From the NCBI GenBank assembly GCA_023053685.1, contig JALIGW010000004.1, forward strand, positions 78,887,361-78,951,360: 64,000 bases of DNA, given 5' to 3'. The notes beneath the pieces are model-generated. The model did not search any database. It was not told the DNA's origin and saw only the letters and a program-made list of their open reading frames with translations. The position numbers were made by a program, and so were the translations under genes. Origin of the DNA: Diadophis punctatus similis. Taxonomy: Eukaryota > Chordata > Lepidosauria > Squamata > Dipsadidae. How positions within the stretch are numbered: position 1 is the first letter of the stretch; every line of letters begins with the position of its first letter. Positions 61,310 through 64,000 of the stretch are shown piece by piece.

Positions 61310-61315
61310 TTTATG
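61310..61315 (-). promoter_or_regulatory. TATA-like box of gene F
   Basis: CATAAA 106 nt upstream of the ATG, in the conserved promoter block. Confidence 0.55.
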
Positions 61316-61599
61316 CAGGACAGCTGGGGGGAGGATGGGTGGAAGGGGGGTGGGTAAATGGAAGAGACACCCCCTTCCAAAACCATCAGATCATGAAGTG
61401 ACAAGTGATGGGTCTTCCACCAATGCTCTGCAGTTGCTACTGAGAATTAAAACGATTGGGAACTTCCTGGTCACCTTGTGTTTGGCCAGTAAAACTATTT
61501 GTCCTAATGCGAATCATTGATGCATTCTGATGCTTGTGGGCATTAGATTTGTACCTTGAATATTCTGTACTGAGACCTAGTCCATTATTCCTGGAGGTA

Positions 61600-61672
61600 G
61601 TCCCAAAGGTGCTTTTTCAGGAGGCAACTGGACTTTCTTGTTTTGCTTCTCTTGAAAAAGCATCTTTGGGAC
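61600..61672. repeat. Conserved hairpin upstream of gene F
   Basis: Same stem-loop as B-D with two arm mismatches (CTTGAAAAAGCATC). Confidence 0.75.
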
Positions 61673-61761
61673 AACCGTGACCTGGATGACTTAGAATCTT
61701 TAGAGACATTCATGGAGGTAAAGAGAACACGTTTCTCTGTAATACGGAGGCCGAACGCACA

Positions 61762-62000
61762 ATAGCAATAGCAATAGCACTTAGACTTATATACCGCTTC
61801 ATAGTGCTTTACAGCCCTCTCTAAGCGGTTTACAGAGTTCAGCATATTGCCCCCAACAATCTGGGTCCTCATTTTACCCACCTCGGAAGGATGGAAGGCT
61901 GAGTCAACCTTGAGCCTGGTGAAATTTGAACAGCTGAACTGCTGAACTAGCAGTCAGCCTGCAGTCGCAGCATTTAACCACTGCACCACCTCAGCTCTTA
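61762..62000 (-). mobile_element. tRNA-derived SINE upstream of gene F
   Basis: Minus orientation: AATAGCAATAGC tail first, ATACCGCTTCATAGTGC, GGACCCAGAT body, B box near 61925. The corresponding site near gene A is empty. Confidence 0.9.
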
Positions 62001-62009
62001 ATCTCAGCA

Positions 62010-62165
62010 CAAGTCTTTATGTTGTCAATTTTTATATGTATTTTTAATCGTTTTCTATTGTTGTTTTAAATTGATTGTTCATCTTTATGTTGTACGCCGC
62101 CCTGAGTCCCTTGGGAGATGGGCGGCGAATAAGATCGAACAAATAAATAAATAAATAAAATAATA
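62010..62165 (+). mobile_element. LINE 3' tail fragment
   Basis: Same L2-like 3' end as 12470-12605, including flank, so it predates the A/F duplication. Confidence 0.75.
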
Positions 62166-62361
62166 AACATGCTGTTTAACAAAGTATATCTGGAGAAATG
62201 AAGGCTGCTGCTGAGGCCCCGCCATGATACTCCCTATCCTGTGGTAGACCTGCCTTGCGCTTTGAATGTTGGCATAAAATTTCCCTCCTTCCCCTCTCTG
62301 GCTCCATTTGGAAGCATCCGTTGTACTTCCAGGCAGCAGAAAGACAGTCTTTTCCCTTTAC

Positions 62362-62588
62362 CTGGAGTAACAGTAGAAGGAGCAGATTCGTCTGAACTGA
62401 GGAGGTCAGTGTAAGAAGTGAGTTGGGGCTGGGATACTAAGCAGGAGAAATTCGGTTCCCATTCCGTTGGCTCAGGGGTGGTCTGTGATTGAAAGACATA
62501 AGGGAAGATCTCTCCCGCCACCTTGAGTTCGGAATCAGTTCCATAGGTGGAAGGTGTAGACATTTTGGTGAGGTAGCGACGTTTAGTA
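62362..62588 (-). CDS. Candidate internal exon of an unidentified gene
   Basis: A 227-nt open segment between an acceptor (CTCCTTACAG) and a donor (CCAG then GTAAAG) on the minus strand. It begins in phase 2 and ends in phase 1, giving 75 full codons. It reads TKRRYLTKMSTPSTYGTDSE, then a Thr/Ser/Pro-rich stretch with WEPNFSCLV and TSYTDLLSSDESA. I do not recognise the family; composition suggests a flexible or cytoplasmic region. A duplicate near gene A is decayed (13515-13724). It could be an exon of a neighbouring gene or an alternative 5' exon. The exon call is inferred from open frame plus splice sites. Confidence 0.4.
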
Positions 62589-62880
62589 CTGTAAGGAGCC
62601 CCAGCCTCCTCCTGAGTGAAGGAGTGGAACGTCTGCCAGTTTGAACTGAGGTAACGGAATGTGAGGCAAGTGGCAGTTGGAACTTTTCAGGTGGGGAGGG
62701 GGAGTAGAACGTCTAACTCCTTGGCATCAGAAAGTCTTAATATACTAATGATCTGATGGTCATTTCAAAACATCCTTTCGTAGTGAGCACCTAGAAGCCA
62801 AGAGGAACCTACGTGGCCAATTTCAAGGTTGTGGGCTTTACCGTTCTGGAGATTTCATGATAGTGCGTGAGTGGTATTTC

Positions 62881-63230
<350 letters not shown>

Positions 63231-63383
63231 TCTGTCGTGTTATCCTGGTGTACCCAAATATGGGAGAGAAAGCATTACAGCTTCCATTTTTGCCTTTCAG
63301 CCCCTCACTGGGACCGTCCAGGCTGTTTTTTACATAGCCGACACACTAATCTATATGTGTATTTTCATTTATCAGCAAAAAAT

Positions 63384-63520
<137 letters not shown>

Positions 63521-64000
63521 ATTGTAATAATTGTTTACTTCCCATCTCCAATCTGATTCTGAACAAATAGAATTCTGTTGGAATTTACCTTTTAAAAGAG
63601 ATTGGCCTTTAACAATGGTTTTAAGTCGATCTGAACCTATCTTGGGGGGCTTTTAAGGACAATGCCAAGCAAGAGCAGCTGTCTCTTCCACCGGCCATAA
63701 TGGAGACCAACTTCCCATGGTCTTGTGCACCCATATCCTATCAGAACTGGACAGCAGATATTTGTTACAGCTAAAATAGAAATGGATTCGTAGGGTGGGA
63801 GGGGAACTCAGAGGTCTTCTACTCCAACCCCATGTTCAATGCAGGAGCCTTATTCCATCCCAGGAAATTGGTTGTCCAGTCTATTTTTTAAAACTTCCAT
63901 TGATGGAGCACCCACAACCCCAATAGGTAAGCCACTCCACTGATCAATTCTTCTCACTGTCAAAAAAATTCTCCTTATTCTCCTTTGGATCTATCCTTAA
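63521..64000 (-). other. Flank beyond gene F, like flank beyond gene A
   Basis: CCCATCTCCAATC (63541) matches 14084. 63560-63770 matches unit flank near 22670-22860, and 63780-64000 is an antisense CR1 3' fragment like 33930-34170. This suggests another unit may follow. Confidence 0.55.

Overview
The window is genomic DNA of a squamate reptile, most likely an advanced snake. The evidence is spliced vertebrate genes embedded in dense squamate-type repeats: CR1/L2-like, L1-like and DIRS retroelements, tRNA-derived SINEs ending in a GCTATT-type tail, hAT and Tc1/mariner MITEs, and short solo LTRs. The species call is inference from repeat style only. No bacterial, phage or CRISPR features are present.

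The main content is a head-to-tail array of six three-exon genes, all on the minus strand, here named A to F: A 3106-11911, B 16613-20779, C 26462-32666, D 37591-41113, E 45104-49282, F 56635-61204. Each has an exon 1 of exactly 211 coding bases (signal peptide plus the HLYT...LQ start of a beta-trefoil), an exon 2 of exactly 104 bases with an LCM motif, and an exon 3 starting with an S-N-D/E-DC-like motif. Exon sizes, phases (1 then 0) and motifs identify fibroblast growth factor 23. All six have intact reading frames and GT/AG splice sites. FGF23, the phosphate and vitamin D hormone, is normally single-copy in tetrapods, so a six-gene array is the outstanding feature.

There are two protein classes. 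C (233 aa) keeps an FGF23-like C-terminal tail; A (199 aa) keeps part of it and ends in the tail of an inserted LINE. B, D, E and F (172-173 aa) share a net deletion of about 148 bases in exon 3 that shifts the frame and stops translation just after the FNxRR-like site. They therefore lack the region corresponding to the mammalian Klotho-binding tail.

Each unit also carries a TATA-like box about 100 bp upstream of the ATG, a CT-rich microsatellite and CR1 3' ends in intron 1, and MITEs in intron 2. In B, C, D and E a conserved AATAAA lies 1.7-3 kb past the stop. Between E and F lies an exon-less copy of the downstream flank, broken by a DIRS element. Upstream of F is an unidentified intact exon (62362-62588); its duplicate upstream of A (13515-13724) is dead. 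The flank past F resembles the flank past A, so the array may continue beyond 64 kb. The remaining sequence is transposable elements and simple repeats.
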